This document shows, in pieces, positions 7,140 through 14,637 of a DNA stretch of 64,000 bases. Numbering within the stretch: the stretch's first letter is position 1; every line of letters starts with the position of its first letter. The stretch is from assembly GCF_000160135.1 (NCBI RefSeq), contig NZ_GG729933.1, forward strand, positions 82,152 through 146,151. The letters are read 5' to 3'. Below the pieces are notes generated by a model. It was not told the origin of the DNA. It ran no database searches and was given only the letters and a program-made list of their open reading frames with translations. A program made the translations under genes and the position numbers. The stretch comes from Oribacterium sp. oral taxon 078 str. F0262 (GTDB taxonomy: Bacteria > Bacillota > Clostridia > Lachnospirales > Lachnospiraceae).

Positions 7140-9704
7140 ATGGAAGGAGCCCGGGAGCGGCATTCTCCCGGGGAGGAAAAAGGAGGGGAGGGATTGGAGA
7201 TGGAGGAAGGGAGAGGATACCGCTATCGAAGGGAGGAGCTTCTCGGGATGGACAATTCCGAGCTCCGGGAGATCTGCGAGAGAGAACGGATTATCCGGGC
7301 CCTCCGCCCGGACTGCGGGGAGGAGGAGAGACGGAAGAGGATCCTCTCGTATTTTGGCTCAGGAGAGCAGGAGCTTATCACGGAGATCTCGGAGAAAGCG
7401 GTCGGGAGACTTGAGTGTTTCTTTCGGGAGCTCCGCTTTTCCCCTCTCCCGGAGGACTTTGAGAGTCCCGGAGAGCTCTGCCTTTACCGCGGGGCCGGAT
7501 TGGATTTTTCGGATTGCTGCTGCCTTAGCTTTCGGGAGGAGCTTATCAATACCAATGCCTTCCTCCTGAACGGGGAGGGAAAGCTGGAGGCGGTACTCCA
7601 TGTGAATCCGAGGGGAGGGGAGAGGGAATTTTTATATCTTAGGAGGAGAGAGGAGCTCTTTTTCCTCGCGGGAGAGAAACGAAGGCTCCGCCTGATCCTC
7701 CTGGATCAGCGGCTTTCCGCGCTCTCCTTCCGGCTCACCGAAAAAGAGCTTTCGCTCCCTGTATCGGCTCTTCGGGCCGGGAGAGCCTATGAGAGGAGTC
7801 TTCTCTGTGAGAATCCGGAGCTTCTCGCACTTTCTCATCCGATCGCGCTTTCCTTCGGGAGTATGGGCTCTTCCCTCTCCCTCTATTCCATTTCTTCTCC
7901 TTCTTCGTGGGAAACGGAGCCGGGCATCTCCCACACGCACTTTCCGCACTGGAGAGAGGGAGAGCTCCATCCGGAGGCTTGGGTTCCAAATGCGATTTAT
8001 GTGCGCTCCTTAAAGGAGGGTGCGCCTGTACTGGATTTTGGCTGGGAGGCGCTTGCGAGGGCGGAGGAGAGCCGGTCCGGGGGAAGCCTCTTTCGAAATC
8101 TGCGGGCATGGATCCTTCAGCCGGATTGGGAGGAGGCGCTTTTCGACCGGGAGGGGAATTACCGGAGGATCTCCCGCTTTGAGCTGCTGCTTTCCTTCCT
8201 CCGCTATCTTTTGGAAAGGACGAGAGCGGAATACAAGTGCAGGACCTCGGAGCTTTGCCTTTCCGCTCCGCTCCCGCAAAGAGAGGCCTTCCGCCGTTTC
8301 CTGGAGAGAGCGGAGGAGAGACTCTCCTGCTCCCTCTCTCTTTCTCTCAGTGAAGCGGAGGCCGGGATCTTTCGAAGCATCTTCCTGCGGGAGAAGCGGA
8401 GGGGAAGGCTCCCGGACGGAGACTACCGGGCCCTGCTGCTCTCGGTCTCCGGCCTCGGCGCATCCCTGAGTGAATGCGGCTTCTCCCTTCATTCGGAGAG
8501 GGGACTCCGGGAGCTCTCGATCCGGCAGTCCTATCGGAAGGGGGATCCTCGCTTTGGAACGGAGCTTTTGCTTCTCCGCCTGATGCGGCTCCTCCAGCTC
8601 CGGATCGAAGAGGCGCTCCCGGGAGAGAGAGGGAAGATCCCGGATCCTTCCGGCGGGGAACGAGGGCGGATTCCGATCTGTTTTTGGCGCTGTGAGGGAA
8701 AAGAGAGGCAGCCGATCCGGAAAAATTTTTATTTTCTCCGGAGAATCGCATCCGAGCTCCTGGAGGAGCTGCTGTTCTCCTCCTTCGAGCCTTTAGAGCC
8801 TTTTTCGAAGGATGGCGGGGAGAAAGCGCGGCCCGCTGAGAATTTTCAGAAGCTCTCGTTTCTCCTCGGGGGAAGACTTTCTCCCCTCCGGGAGCTCCCA
8901 GGGCTTAGCTTTAGTCGGACGGAGCTTTCCTGCGCTCTCAGAGAAGAGCTGGATCGGCTTTTGAAGGAATTTTTAGAGGAGGACTATGAGGCGGGGGAGC
9001 TCTTTCACTATGATATGATCTCTCTTCTCGGAGGCCTTTCCCGGAGCGGATTGTTTCGGGAGAGCCTGAAGGAGTTCATACCGGGGAGGATGATGGAGGG
9101 AGACGGCGGAAATGGAGCTTCCGAGAGGACCGCGCTGTCCGATGCTCTCCTCCTGTATCAGCTTTCACTGCGGGAGGGGAGCTGCCGCGTGCGTTTTCTG
9201 CGGGGTGAGATTGCGATCCCCTGCCTGCTTTTCTTCCGGGAAATATCGGGGAGGGAAAGCATACTCCTGGACGGCCGCCGCATCGCGGAGGGAGGGAGCA
9301 TACGCAGAAATCTCTCCGAGCTTTTGCTTCCGCTTTGCCTTCGGGATCTTTCCGGCAGGCTGAAAAGAGAGCTTTCCTATTCCTTTTTCCGGGAAGAGGC
9401 GGAGGAGATCGGCCGTGAGGAGCTCCTTCGCCTTGGCGAAGGGAGGATCCGGCAGGAGGACACAGATGACATCCGAAACGGAGAGCTTGGGATCTTTGCT
9501 TTTTTTCTCCCCGAGCGCTGGAGCTTTTCCCTGATCGGGATCTTCAGGAGGGAGGACAGGCTTTTTGCGGGGCCGGAAAAAATCTATGCGATCGAGGAGG
9601 AGGAAGATGGAGAGCCGCTATCCGGTATTTACGAGAGGACGGATCCTGAAGGGAGAGATGCTGGAAGCGCTCCGGACTTACCCGGAGCAGTATCTCAGGC
9701 TTAG
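7140..9704 (+). CDS. Large unrecognised 854-residue cluster protein
   Basis: This is the largest member of the string. It has no signal peptide or membrane helix. Composition is Arg/Glu/Leu-rich with many predicted strands in the first 450 residues (for example GNYRRISRFELLLSFLRYLLERTRAEY) and a conserved-looking HFPHWREGELHPEAW patch near 260. The ATG at 7140 follows GCGGAGAGAG; an in-frame ATG at 7200 follows a stronger AGGAGGGG and would give 834 residues. The 3' end overlaps the next gene by 98 bp, an unusually long overlap. From family memory, similarly sized unknown proteins accompany FHA and tube-like genes in Clostridia. A core structural or baseplate-like role is inference. Confidence 0.6.
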   Translation: MEGARERHSPGEEKGGEGLEMEEGRGYRYRREELLGMDNSELREICERERIIRALRPDCGEEERRKRILSYFGSGEQELITEISEKAVGRLECFFRELRFSPLPEDFESPGELCLYRGAGLDFSDCCCLSFREELINTNAFLLNGEGKLEAVLHVNPRGGEREFLYLRRREELFFLAGEKRRLRLILLDQRLSALSFRLTEKELSLPVSALRAGRAYERSLLCENPELLALSHPIALSFGSMGSSLSLYSISSPSSWETEPGISHTHFPHWREGELHPEAWVPNAIYVRSLKEGAPVLDFGWEALARAEESRSGGSLFRNLRAWILQPDWEEALFDREGNYRRISRFELLLSFLRYLLERTRAEYKCRTSELCLSAPLPQREAFRRFLERAEERLSCSLSLSLSEAEAGIFRSIFLREKRRGRLPDGDYRALLLSVSGLGASLSECGFSLHSERGLRELSIRQSYRKGDPRFGTELLLLRLMRLLQLRIEEALPGERGKIPDPSGGERGRIPICFWRCEGKERQPIRKNFYFLRRIASELLEELLFSSFEPLEPFSKDGGEKARPAENFQKLSFLLGGRLSPLRELPGLSFSRTELSCALREELDRLLKEFLEEDYEAGELFHYDMISLLGGLSRSGLFRESLKEFIPGRMMEGDGGNGASERTALSDALLLYQLSLREGSCRVRFLRGEIAIPCLLFFREISGRESILLDGRRIAEGGSIRRNLSELLLPLCLRDLSGRLKRELSYSFFREEAEEIGREELLRLGEGRIRQEDTDDIRNGELGIFAFFLPERWSFSLIGIFRREDRLFAGPEKIYAIEEEEDGEPLSGIYERTDPEGRDAGSAPDLPGAVSQA

Positions 9705-10380
9705 CTATGAGAATTATACTGCCGGGGTGCTCTATGGCCTGAAGCTCTCCTCCTCTGATGAGGGGGACGGACTTCGGATCGGGGGAGGCATCGTGAAATA
9801 CCGCGGGAGGATTCATATTCTCCCGGAGGAAAAGCTTCTCGCCTGTCCGGCGGATGGGCACAGGAGCTATCTCTACCTCTCCCTCGAGGGAGAGGAGAGG
9901 GATGGAGACTGGGAGTGCTTTTCCTTTTCCTACCGCCTTCAGAGAGAGGAGAAGCGGGAGCACGGCCTTCTGCTCGGGAGCTTCTGCCTTCGCCCCGGTT
10001 TTCGGCTCCGGGACCGCTATCTTGACTTTCGGGACTGTGCCGCCGCCTTTGATACACTGGATCTTCGAAATGCAGACTACGCGGGGCCCTTTCGCCCGGC
10101 CTTTCATCCGAAGCTCCTCCGACTTTACGCCCTGGAAGGACTTCGCCTTCCGGGGCTGTGCGAGGAGGAGTTCCTCTTTTGCCAGCTCCTTCTCAGCCGT
10201 CCGGAGGGGGTTTGCCGGGAGAGTCTGGAGCATTACATCGCGAGGCGCCTCCGAAGAGAATACCAGGAGCTCTCGAATCTGGAGCTCTATGAGGGGCTTT
10301 CGGAGCTTTTAAAGAGAGGGGGAGGCAGAGGGACGGAGGAGCCGGAGAGGGAAGGGAGGAAGAGGATCTTTCTGAGCTGA
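9607..10380 (+). CDS. Conserved cluster protein, 257 residues
   Basis: ATG 9607 follows GAGGAGGAGGAAG and lies inside the last 98 bp of the previous gene, in another frame; an upstream ATG at 9565 is preceded by nothing useful. The start MESRYPVFTRGRILKGEMLEALRTYP is typical of a clostridial family often mislabelled as a helicase in databases (recalled, not searched). No helicase motif (no GxGKS or DEAD box) is present. A beta-rich domain with IGGGIVKYRGRIHIL near residue 60 is followed by a helical C-terminus ending in a basic tail. It ends the gene string; 94 bp later lies maf with its own promoter. Confidence 0.65.
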   Translation: MESRYPVFTRGRILKGEMLEALRTYPEQYLRLSYENYTAGVLYGLKLSSSDEGDGLRIGGGIVKYRGRIHILPEEKLLACPADGHRSYLYLSLEGEERDGDWECFSFSYRLQREEKREHGLLLGSFCLRPGFRLRDRYLDFRDCAAAFDTLDLRNADYAGPFRPAFHPKLLRLYALEGLRLPGLCEEEFLFCQLLLSRPEGVCRESLEHYIARRLRREYQELSNLELYEGLSELLKRGGGRGTEEPEREGRKRIFLS

Positions 10381-10387
10381 TGATCGC

Positions 10388-10415
10388 TTGCGCCTCTTCT
10401 CTTCTTTGCTACAAT
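10388..10415 (+). promoter_or_regulatory. Likely sigma-A promoter for maf
   Basis: TTGCGC at 10388-10393 and TACAAT at 10410-10415 are separated by 16 bp. Transcription would begin near 10422, giving a leader of about 53 nt to the maf ATG. It follows the end of the FHA/PP2C gene string, so maf need not depend on that operon. Confidence 0.5.
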
Positions 10416-10474
10416 AGAGTGGCAGAGGGCCGGGAATTCCGGCAGGACCTTCATTTAGGAAGAAAGGAAGAGAT

Positions 10475-11089
10475 ATGCATCGAATCATACTGGCATCGCA
10501 GTCTCCGAGGAGGAGAGAGATCCTTCGGCAGATCGGAATCGAGGCGGAGATCATCCCGAGCGCGCTCGAAGAGGAGAGAGATACGGACGATCCGGAGGAG
10601 CTCGTCCGAAAGCTTTCCTTTCAAAAGGCGGCGGATGTCGCGGCGCGCGTGAAGGGAGAGGCTCTTGTGATTGCGGCGGATACCGTGGTCCACCTGGAGG
10701 GGGAGATCCTCGGAAAGCCGTGGGACCACCGGGAGGCGGGAGAGATGCTGAGGAAGCTCTCCGGAAAGACGCATTATGTCTATACCGGTGTCAGTCTGAT
10801 CCTTCTCCCGGAGGACGGAGCTGAAAATCAAAAGCTCCCGCTCTCAGAGAGGGCGGGAGTGAAGAAGCTCGGCTTCACCGAGAGGACGGAGGTCAGCATA
10901 TGCAGGCTGACAGAGGAGGAGATAAGAGACTATGCGGAATCGGAGGAACCGATGGATAAGGCGGGAGCCTATGGAATCCAGGGCGTCTTCTCCCGCTATG
11001 TCCGTGGGATCAACGGGGATTTCTATAATGTCATGGGACTCCCCGCCTCTCACCTCTACCATATGATGAAGCGGATCGAGCAGCTCTAG
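10475..11089 (+). CDS. maf: Maf-like nucleoside triphosphate pyrophosphatase
   Basis: Maf proteins hydrolyse dTTP/UTP or modified NTPs to monophosphates in the cytoplasm, and are linked to division arrest. The 204-residue protein shows SQSPRRREIL at residues 8-17, IAADTVV near 70 (catalytic Asp), GKPWDHREA, and EPMDKAGAYGIQG near 150, the family's usual order. An insert of about 20 residues around SLILLPEDGAENQKLPLSER is longer than in typical 190-residue members. The ATG follows GGAAGAGAT. It faces the transporter gene downstream, with a large hairpin between. Confidence 0.93.
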   Translation: MHRIILASQSPRRREILRQIGIEAEIIPSALEEERDTDDPEELVRKLSFQKAADVAARVKGEALVIAADTVVHLEGEILGKPWDHREAGEMLRKLSGKTHYVYTGVSLILLPEDGAENQKLPLSERAGVKKLGFTERTEVSICRLTEEEIRDYAESEEPMDKAGAYGIQGVFSRYVRGINGDFYNVMGLPASHLYHMMKRIEQL

Positions 11090-11202
11090 GGAAGCAGGCT
11101 GAGCCATTCATTTTGCTTCCGCTCCCTGCCGCGGGGCGAGCGTTTTAACCAGCGGGGCGGGGCTGAGCATCTTTGACAAGCGGCGGCTACGCAGGATGCT
11201 CT

Positions 11203-11268
11203 CGCTCCCTTTGCCGCATCCTAAGCGATGTAAAACGCGGCATCGTTTAGGATGCGGCAAAGGGAGCG
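11203..11268. terminator. 28-bp inverted repeat between convergent genes
   Basis: Arms 11203-11230 and 11241-11268 pair over 28 positions with a single G-T mismatch and a 10-nt loop. It lies between maf (+) and the transporter gene (-), where a bidirectional terminator is expected. Neither side has a clear run of T, so it may work by Rho-dependent or structural means, or be a different element. The stem is much longer than typical intrinsic terminators. Confidence 0.55.
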
Positions 11269-11310
11269 GCTCCTCGTTGGACGGCGGAAAAGGAAGAGAT
11301 GACGGAGAGA

Positions 11311-12678
11311 TCAGAAGCTGATCAGTCCGAACACACTTGCGAGGGAGCTGAAGAGGATGATCGCGACAAAGAAAGGACAGAGGTACTTAATCATGAAGTT
11401 AAAGACAGCTCTTCTTTGAAAGAGCGCCCCGTTCTTCGTGAGCTCTGCCGCAATCTTGTCCACGCCGATCACGCGGACGATGAGGAGACAGGTCGCCATG
11501 GCGGCGAGCGGCATCATGACGGAATTCGTCAGAAAGTCAAAGAAGTCCAGGAACTGCATGCCGACGATCTTCACCATCGAGAGAGGACCGTAGCCGAGCG
11601 CGCTCAGACTTCCGAGGAGCGCGATGATGATAAAGAGCACGAGGCTTGCTCTCTTTCTGCCCCAGTGCAGCTCATCCTGAAAGGTGGAGACCGCGCTCTC
11701 CGCGAGCGCGATGGCACTGGTCAGTGCGGCGAAGAGAACCAGCAGGAAGAAAATGATGCCCGCTGGGCGGCCGAAGCCCATGCTCGCGAAGATTTTCGGC
11801 ATGGTGATAAACATAAGGGAAGGCCCTGCCTTCAGGACGCCGGGATCTCCTCCGGAGAAGGCGAAGACTGCGGGGATGATCATGAGCCCCGCGAGGACCG
11901 CGATCGCCGTGTCGAAGATCTCCACATGGGTCGTCGCGGCCTCAATGGAGAGATCATCCTTCATATAAGAGCCGAAGGTCACGAGGATTCCCATCGCGAT
12001 GGAGAGGGAGTAGAACATCTGCCCCATCGCGGCGACTACGGTCATCCAGGAGAAATTCTTCGGATTCGGAATCAGAAAGTACTTCACCCCGCTCAGCGCG
12101 CCGGGGCGGGTGATGGCATAGACGGAGATGATGACGGCCAGTACGACGAGGACGGGCATCATCAGAGTGGAGACCCGCTCGATCCCGTTCTGCACTCCCA
12201 TATAGATGACGAGCATGGTGAGAAGGGAGAAGAGCAGGAACCAGGGCTCCGCCTGAGAGCTTCCGATAAAGCCGGAGAAGTAAGTATCCGATGCGAGGAC
12301 TGAGACATCTCCGCGGAGATAGCCGAAAAGGTATTTGCAGACCCAGCCTCCGATTACGGAATAATAGGGGACGATGAGGATCGGGATCACGGCATTGATC
12401 CAGCCTCCGGCCCGGAACATCCAGTCGCGCCCGAAATGAAGATAGGCTCCGACGGGACTTTTTCTGGTCATCCTTCCGAGGGCGGACTCCGCAATGATCA
12501 TGGTATAGCCAAAGGACAGGACCAGGAGCAGATAGACGAGGAGGAAGATCCCGCCGCCGTATTTTGCGGCGAGGTAAGGAAACCTCCAGATATTGCCAAG
12601 TCCCACCGCGGAACCGGCTGCGGACAGGACGAAGCCGAGCTTCGAGGAGAAGCTGCTCCGTTTATTTTTCTTTTCCAT
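11311..12678 (-). CDS. Sodium-dependent transporter, SNF family
   Basis: Neurotransmitter:sodium symporter (SNF/NSS) homologs import amino acids or similar solutes with Na+ across the cytoplasmic membrane. The 455-residue protein begins with the family signature in TM1: SAAGSAVGLGNIWRFPYLA at about 19-37, followed by YGGGIFLLVYLLLV. About 11-12 hydrophobic segments can be counted. GQMFYSLSIAMGILVTFGSYM near 225 corresponds to TM6, whose Ser/Asn residues usually bind Na+. The TTTTCCATTG context on the + strand marks the start. Substrate cannot be told; tryptophan and tyrosine carriers are known. It is monocistronic, with a degenerate copy of the dispersed repeat just upstream. Confidence 0.93.
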   Translation of the reverse strand: MEKKNKRSSFSSKLGFVLSAAGSAVGLGNIWRFPYLAAKYGGGIFLLVYLLLVLSFGYTMIIAESALGRMTRKSPVGAYLHFGRDWMFRAGGWINAVIPILIVPYYSVIGGWVCKYLFGYLRGDVSVLASDTYFSGFIGSSQAEPWFLLFSLLTMLVIYMGVQNGIERVSTLMMPVLVVLAVIISVYAITRPGALSGVKYFLIPNPKNFSWMTVVAAMGQMFYSLSIAMGILVTFGSYMKDDLSIEAATTHVEIFDTAIAVLAGLMIIPAVFAFSGGDPGVLKAGPSLMFITMPKIFASMGFGRPAGIIFFLLVLFAALTSAIALAESAVSTFQDELHWGRKRASLVLFIIIALLGSLSALGYGPLSMVKIVGMQFLDFFDFLTNSVMMPLAAMATCLLIVRVIGVDKIAAELTKNGALFQRRAVFNFMIKYLCPFFVAIILFSSLASVFGLISF

Positions 12679-12744
12679 TGCTTTTCATTCCCCTTTTGAA
12701 AATTCATGCCGGAATCAGCGGCACTACCATAACATAAGCCCGCG

Positions 12745-12905
12745 CTCTTTCGGGAGGCACTTTTCCTTGAGAAGATTCAAGTACGCTCCGGTTCTGTCTG
12801 ATGGCAGACTTCTGCGCTCAGGACTCGGCCTTGCCCGGGAGACATCAGCCGCTCTCCCTTCGGGAGGCACTTCTCTTTGAGAAGACTCGAGAACGCTCAG
12901 GCTAT
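12745..12905 (-). repeat. Dispersed intergenic repeat, copy A (two degenerate units)
   Basis: On the minus strand this reads as two degenerate units of the family best seen at 36187-36400. Shared pieces are the GTCTGCC/ATCA/GGCAGAC-type hairpin (here CTGTCTGATGGCAGAC), GGGAGGCACTT, and GACTCGGCCTTGCCCGGG. It fills most of the 325-bp gap between the SNF transporter and the 13004 gene. Terminal inverted repeats cannot be seen. Confidence 0.75.
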
Positions 12906-13003
12906 TCGCATTCCCGCTATCCTAGCATAAGGACTCCGGAAAAGCTATAGAAAGAGGAGCGATTGCCGAAAAGAGCCGGGGCGAAGAGGGGAAAGGAGCA
13001 GCC

Positions 13004-14026
13004 ATGTCAAATATTCGGATCTGTCCCAGAGGGCACTGGTTCTCCCGGAGCCGCTCTCCTTTTGTCTGTCCGGTCTGCGGATTTCAGATGGACTCTCCGG
13101 AGAGGCGCTATTTTCTGCTCCGGGCGCGCTTCGGGCTTTCAGTCTTTGAGGAGCGGCCCTGCACCGCCCTGCTTCTTTCCCTTTCGGATGAGAAGGCAGG
13201 AGGCTTTTTCCCGCTCAGCTTCGGTCTCCAATATCTGGGATCCGGAGACTCAGACCTTCTCTATGAGCCCTCCCTTTTGAAAAGGCATGCGGCCTTCTAT
13301 TATGATGAGACAAAGAGGTGCTGCTTTCTCCTTCCCGCGAGAGGGAGAGGGATCGTGCGGCTGGAGGGGGAGATGGTCCACGAGGCGGCAGTGCTCCGGG
13401 ATAAGATGACCCTGGAGCTCTCCGGGAAAAGATTTCGCTATCTGGAGCTCGACGGGAAATACGGAAGGCTCTGGGACGGAATTCTCAGGACAGAGAGAGG
13501 ATACCGGGAGAGGGCGGAGAGGGAGTCCGAGTTCCGGGAGCATTTTTTCCGCTATAAGAAGGAGAGAGAGGAGGATCTTAGAAGAGAGAGGGAGGAGAGA
13601 AGGGGGAGACTCAGGAAAGAAGAAGGCCAGGAGAGAGAGGAGCGGGCAGAGAGGTCAGATGTGGGGAGGACCTTTGGAGAAGGGAAGTGTTTCAAAGAGG
13701 AGGAGCGGGGAGCGATAGAGGGCTTTCTTCTCTGTATCGACGGAGCAGGAGCCGGGAGACTCTGGGCGCTTTATGATGGATGGAACCGGATCGGGAGCGG
13801 CGCTTTGATGGAGATTTCCCTTCCTTCCTCCCCCGGGCTTCGGGAGAAGGAGCACGCGGTCATCTATATCATCGGAGAGGAGAAACGGGCCTTGCTTCTC
13901 GGGGAGAAGTGCAGAGGTCTCGTGAGGCTTCAGGGGAAGGCCGGTTACCGGACCGCGCTTCTTCGAAATGGAGATATCCTGGAGCTTGGGGCGAGCCGTC
14001 TTCTCTATATCGGGATTCTTCTCTGA
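13004..14026 (+). CDS. Zinc-ribbon protein with FHA-like domains
   Basis: The 340-residue protein opens with Cys7, His11, Cys21 and Cys24 in a zinc ribbon like that of the 1683 gene. An FHA-like region lies at about 70-150 (KRHAAFYYDETKRCCFLL, GRGIVRLEGEMV). A long charged linker of Glu/Arg repeats spans 160-230, probably coiled coil. A second FHA-like domain fills 240-340: WNRIGSGALMEISLP, KEHAVIYIIGEEKR, GLVRLQGKAG and LRNGDILELG. The ATG follows GGAAAGGAGCAGCC. It stands apart from the FHA/PP2C string by maf and the transporter, but shares its design, so it probably serves the same apparatus. Phosphopeptide binding is inferred from fold only. Confidence 0.75.
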   Translation: MSNIRICPRGHWFSRSRSPFVCPVCGFQMDSPERRYFLLRARFGLSVFEERPCTALLLSLSDEKAGGFFPLSFGLQYLGSGDSDLLYEPSLLKRHAAFYYDETKRCCFLLPARGRGIVRLEGEMVHEAAVLRDKMTLELSGKRFRYLELDGKYGRLWDGILRTERGYRERAERESEFREHFFRYKKEREEDLRREREERRGRLRKEEGQEREERAERSDVGRTFGEGKCFKEEERGAIEGFLLCIDGAGAGRLWALYDGWNRIGSGALMEISLPSSPGLREKEHAVIYIIGEEKRALLLGEKCRGLVRLQGKAGYRTALLRNGDILELGASRLLYIGILL

Positions 14027-14077
14027 GGGATATTCTGTCGTTAAATGGGGACCTATCCATTGATTCAGGAGCAGCTC

Positions 14078-14107
14078 TTGACAAAATATATTCTAGTACT
14101 AGAATAT
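14078..14107 (+). promoter_or_regulatory. Promoter with perfect 20-bp palindromic operator for padR
   Basis: TTGACA at 14078-14083 and TAGAAT at 14100-14105 are 16 bp apart. A perfect palindrome with arms ATATTCTAGT and ACTAGAATAT covers 14088-14107, including the -10 box. PadR proteins bind such AT-rich palindromes, so autorepression is expected. The start codon at 14113 coincides with the predicted transcription start, which implies a leaderless mRNA. Confidence 0.75.
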
Positions 14108-14112
14108 AAAGT

Positions 14113-14637
14113 ATGAAAACGACATCGACAGAGCAACTGATTCTGGGAATTCTCTCGGAGGGGCCGGAGTACGGCTATAGGATTGAAGGTATTATTGAGA
14201 AGCGGGACATGAGAAAGTGGGCGGACATAGGTTTTTCTTCCATTTATTATGTGCTGGAAAAGCTGGAAAAAAAGGGACTGGCCACGGCGGAGCCGTCGAG
14301 GGGGAGAGAGAAGAAACGCTACTTCATCACAGAGTCCGGGAAGGAAAGTCTGAGGGAGGAGACGAGAAGGCAGATTGCGAAGAGACGACCTTCCAATACG
14401 CATCTTATGACCGGTCTTGCGAACAGCCATTGCATCGGCGATGAGGAATGGCGTCTCGCCCTGGAGGAAAGAAGACGGCAGCTTGCGTGGGATTATGCGG
14501 CACTTCAGAAAAAGCTTCCGCTGGAAGAAGAGAAGTCTCCTTCTGCCGGGCGTCTGTTCCGCTTAAGTGAGAGACTGCTTCGTGCCGAGCTGGACTTTGT
14601 GGAGGGAGAGCTGGAAAGAATGGAGGGAAAAGGATGA
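14113..14637 (+). CDS. PadR-family transcriptional regulator
   Basis: PadR repressors are winged-helix dimers that answer phenolics, antibiotics or envelope signals. Residues 6-85 match the family: EQLILGILSEGPEYGYRIEGII, SIYYVLEKLEKKGL, and RKKRYFITESGKESL as the wing. The C-terminal 80 residues are a helical dimerisation arm typical of the PadR-s/Vir type. There is no Shine-Dalgarno sequence before ATG 14113 and an in-frame TAA lies at 14107-14109, so translation should start at or near the mRNA 5' end. The stop overlaps the next gene's ATG by four bases, so the two are coupled and probably autoregulated through the palindrome upstream. Confidence 0.92.
   Translation: MKTTSTEQLILGILSEGPEYGYRIEGIIEKRDMRKWADIGFSSIYYVLEKLEKKGLATAEPSRGREKKRYFITESGKESLREETRRQIAKRRPSNTHLMTGLANSHCIGDEEWRLALEERRRQLAWDYAALQKKLPLEEEKSPSAGRLFRLSERLLRAELDFVEGELERMEGKG

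Noticed and set aside
11299-12303. 334-residue + strand open frame within the transporter gene
   Set aside because: Asp/Glu/His-rich reverse complement of membrane helices. The SNF transporter on the other strand is certain.
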